64,000 nt of DNA from assembly GCF_937888285.1 (NCBI RefSeq), contig NZ_CALART010000030.1, positions 80,103 to 144,102 of the forward strand, written 5' to 3'. Both the position numbers and the translations under genes were made by a program. Positions within the stretch are counted from its first letter, which is position 1. Every line of letters begins with the position of its first letter. Under the pieces are notes generated by a model, which saw only the letters and a list, made by a program, of their open reading frames with translations, had not been told where the DNA came from and searched no databases. This DNA is from an uncultured Aquimonas sp. (lineage in GTDB: Bacteria > Pseudomonadota > Gammaproteobacteria > Xanthomonadales > Xanthomonadaceae). Of this stretch, positions 63,946 through 64,000 are shown in pieces.

Positions 63946-64000
63946 ATGAACCGCCTATTCAACCTGACCAGCCCCTTCGGCGACGCCCTGCGCTTCGAGC
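63946..64000 (+). CDS. vgrG: VgrG/TssI spike protein, N-terminal fragment (cut by window edge)
   Basis: Eighteen codons are visible: MNRLFNLTSPFGDALRFE. The LTSPFGDALRF pattern is the usual VgrG opening (the L-S/T-S-P-L/F-G-D motif). A GGAGG lies 13 bases before the ATG. Its position after clpV and the effector pair is typical. The rest is outside the window. Confidence 0.75.
   Translation, partial: MNRLFNLTSPFGDALRFE

Overview
The window is a high-GC chromosomal segment from a gammaproteobacterium, most likely of the order Lysobacterales (Xanthomonadales). The basis is the gene content (GcdH, an isolated RsxA, GH97 and OprO/P-type outer-membrane functions), a secreted protein ending in an IFANGFE-type tail, and dispersed repeats of the GGGATTCGGGATT and CCCCTCTCC kinds. 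This placement is an inference from composition and style. No rRNA, tRNA, CRISPR array or intact insertion sequence was found.

Positions 1-3757 (all minus) hold a membrane-remodelling module: a PspA/IM30 (ESCRT-III-like) protein, a classical AAA ATPase resembling Vps4 in its pore loop, a two-helix membrane/coiled-coil protein and the start of another membrane-anchored protein. From 3.9 to 11.7 kb come a secreted protein of unknown function, glutaryl-CoA dehydrogenase, a secreted metal-dependent amidohydrolase and a large beta-propeller diguanylate cyclase. From 11.7 to 24.7 kb lies an accessory-looking stretch. It contains a tiny secreted protein with symmetric cysteine spacing, MAPEG and other small membrane proteins, a TPR protein, a secreted beta-helix protein, a class-C beta-lactamase-fold hydrolase, a YCII protein, a TonB-domain lipoprotein and a GH97 alpha-glucosidase. 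From 24.7 to 36.6 kb are a 7TMR-DISM diguanylate cyclase and a phosphate-selective porin that diverge across a region rich in Pho-box-like repeats, two alpha/beta hydrolases, rsxA, an aldo/keto reductase, a 2OG-Fe(II) dioxygenase, and glmM and accD. Five copies of a hairpin repeat with covarying arms lie between 24.9 and 28.6 kb.

Positions 36845-64000 are a nearly complete type VI secretion system (T6SS) built as two divergent operons. Leftward: tagH(fha)-pppA-tssJ-tssK-tssL-tssM-tagF. Rightward: ppkA-tssQ-tssA-tssB-tssC-hcp-tagJ-tssE-tssF-tssG-(unknown secreted protein)-clpV-(cysteine-peptidase-like effector)-(putative periplasmic immunity protein)-vgrG, the last cut by the window end. TssJLM form the envelope complex. 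TssK, E, F, G and A form the baseplate and cap. TssB and TssC form the sheath, Hcp the tube and VgrG the tip, and ClpV recycles the sheath. PpkA, PppA, FHA and TagF together indicate post-translational control by threonine phosphorylation.

The most notable items are the candidate effector-immunity pair, the unknown exported protein inside the T6SS operon, the PEGA-tailed PpkA, the PspA/AAA module, the twin-CX3C mini-protein, the Pho-box array between a porin and a diguanylate cyclase, and the covarying hairpin repeats. All functions are assigned by reading the sequence; no database search was run.
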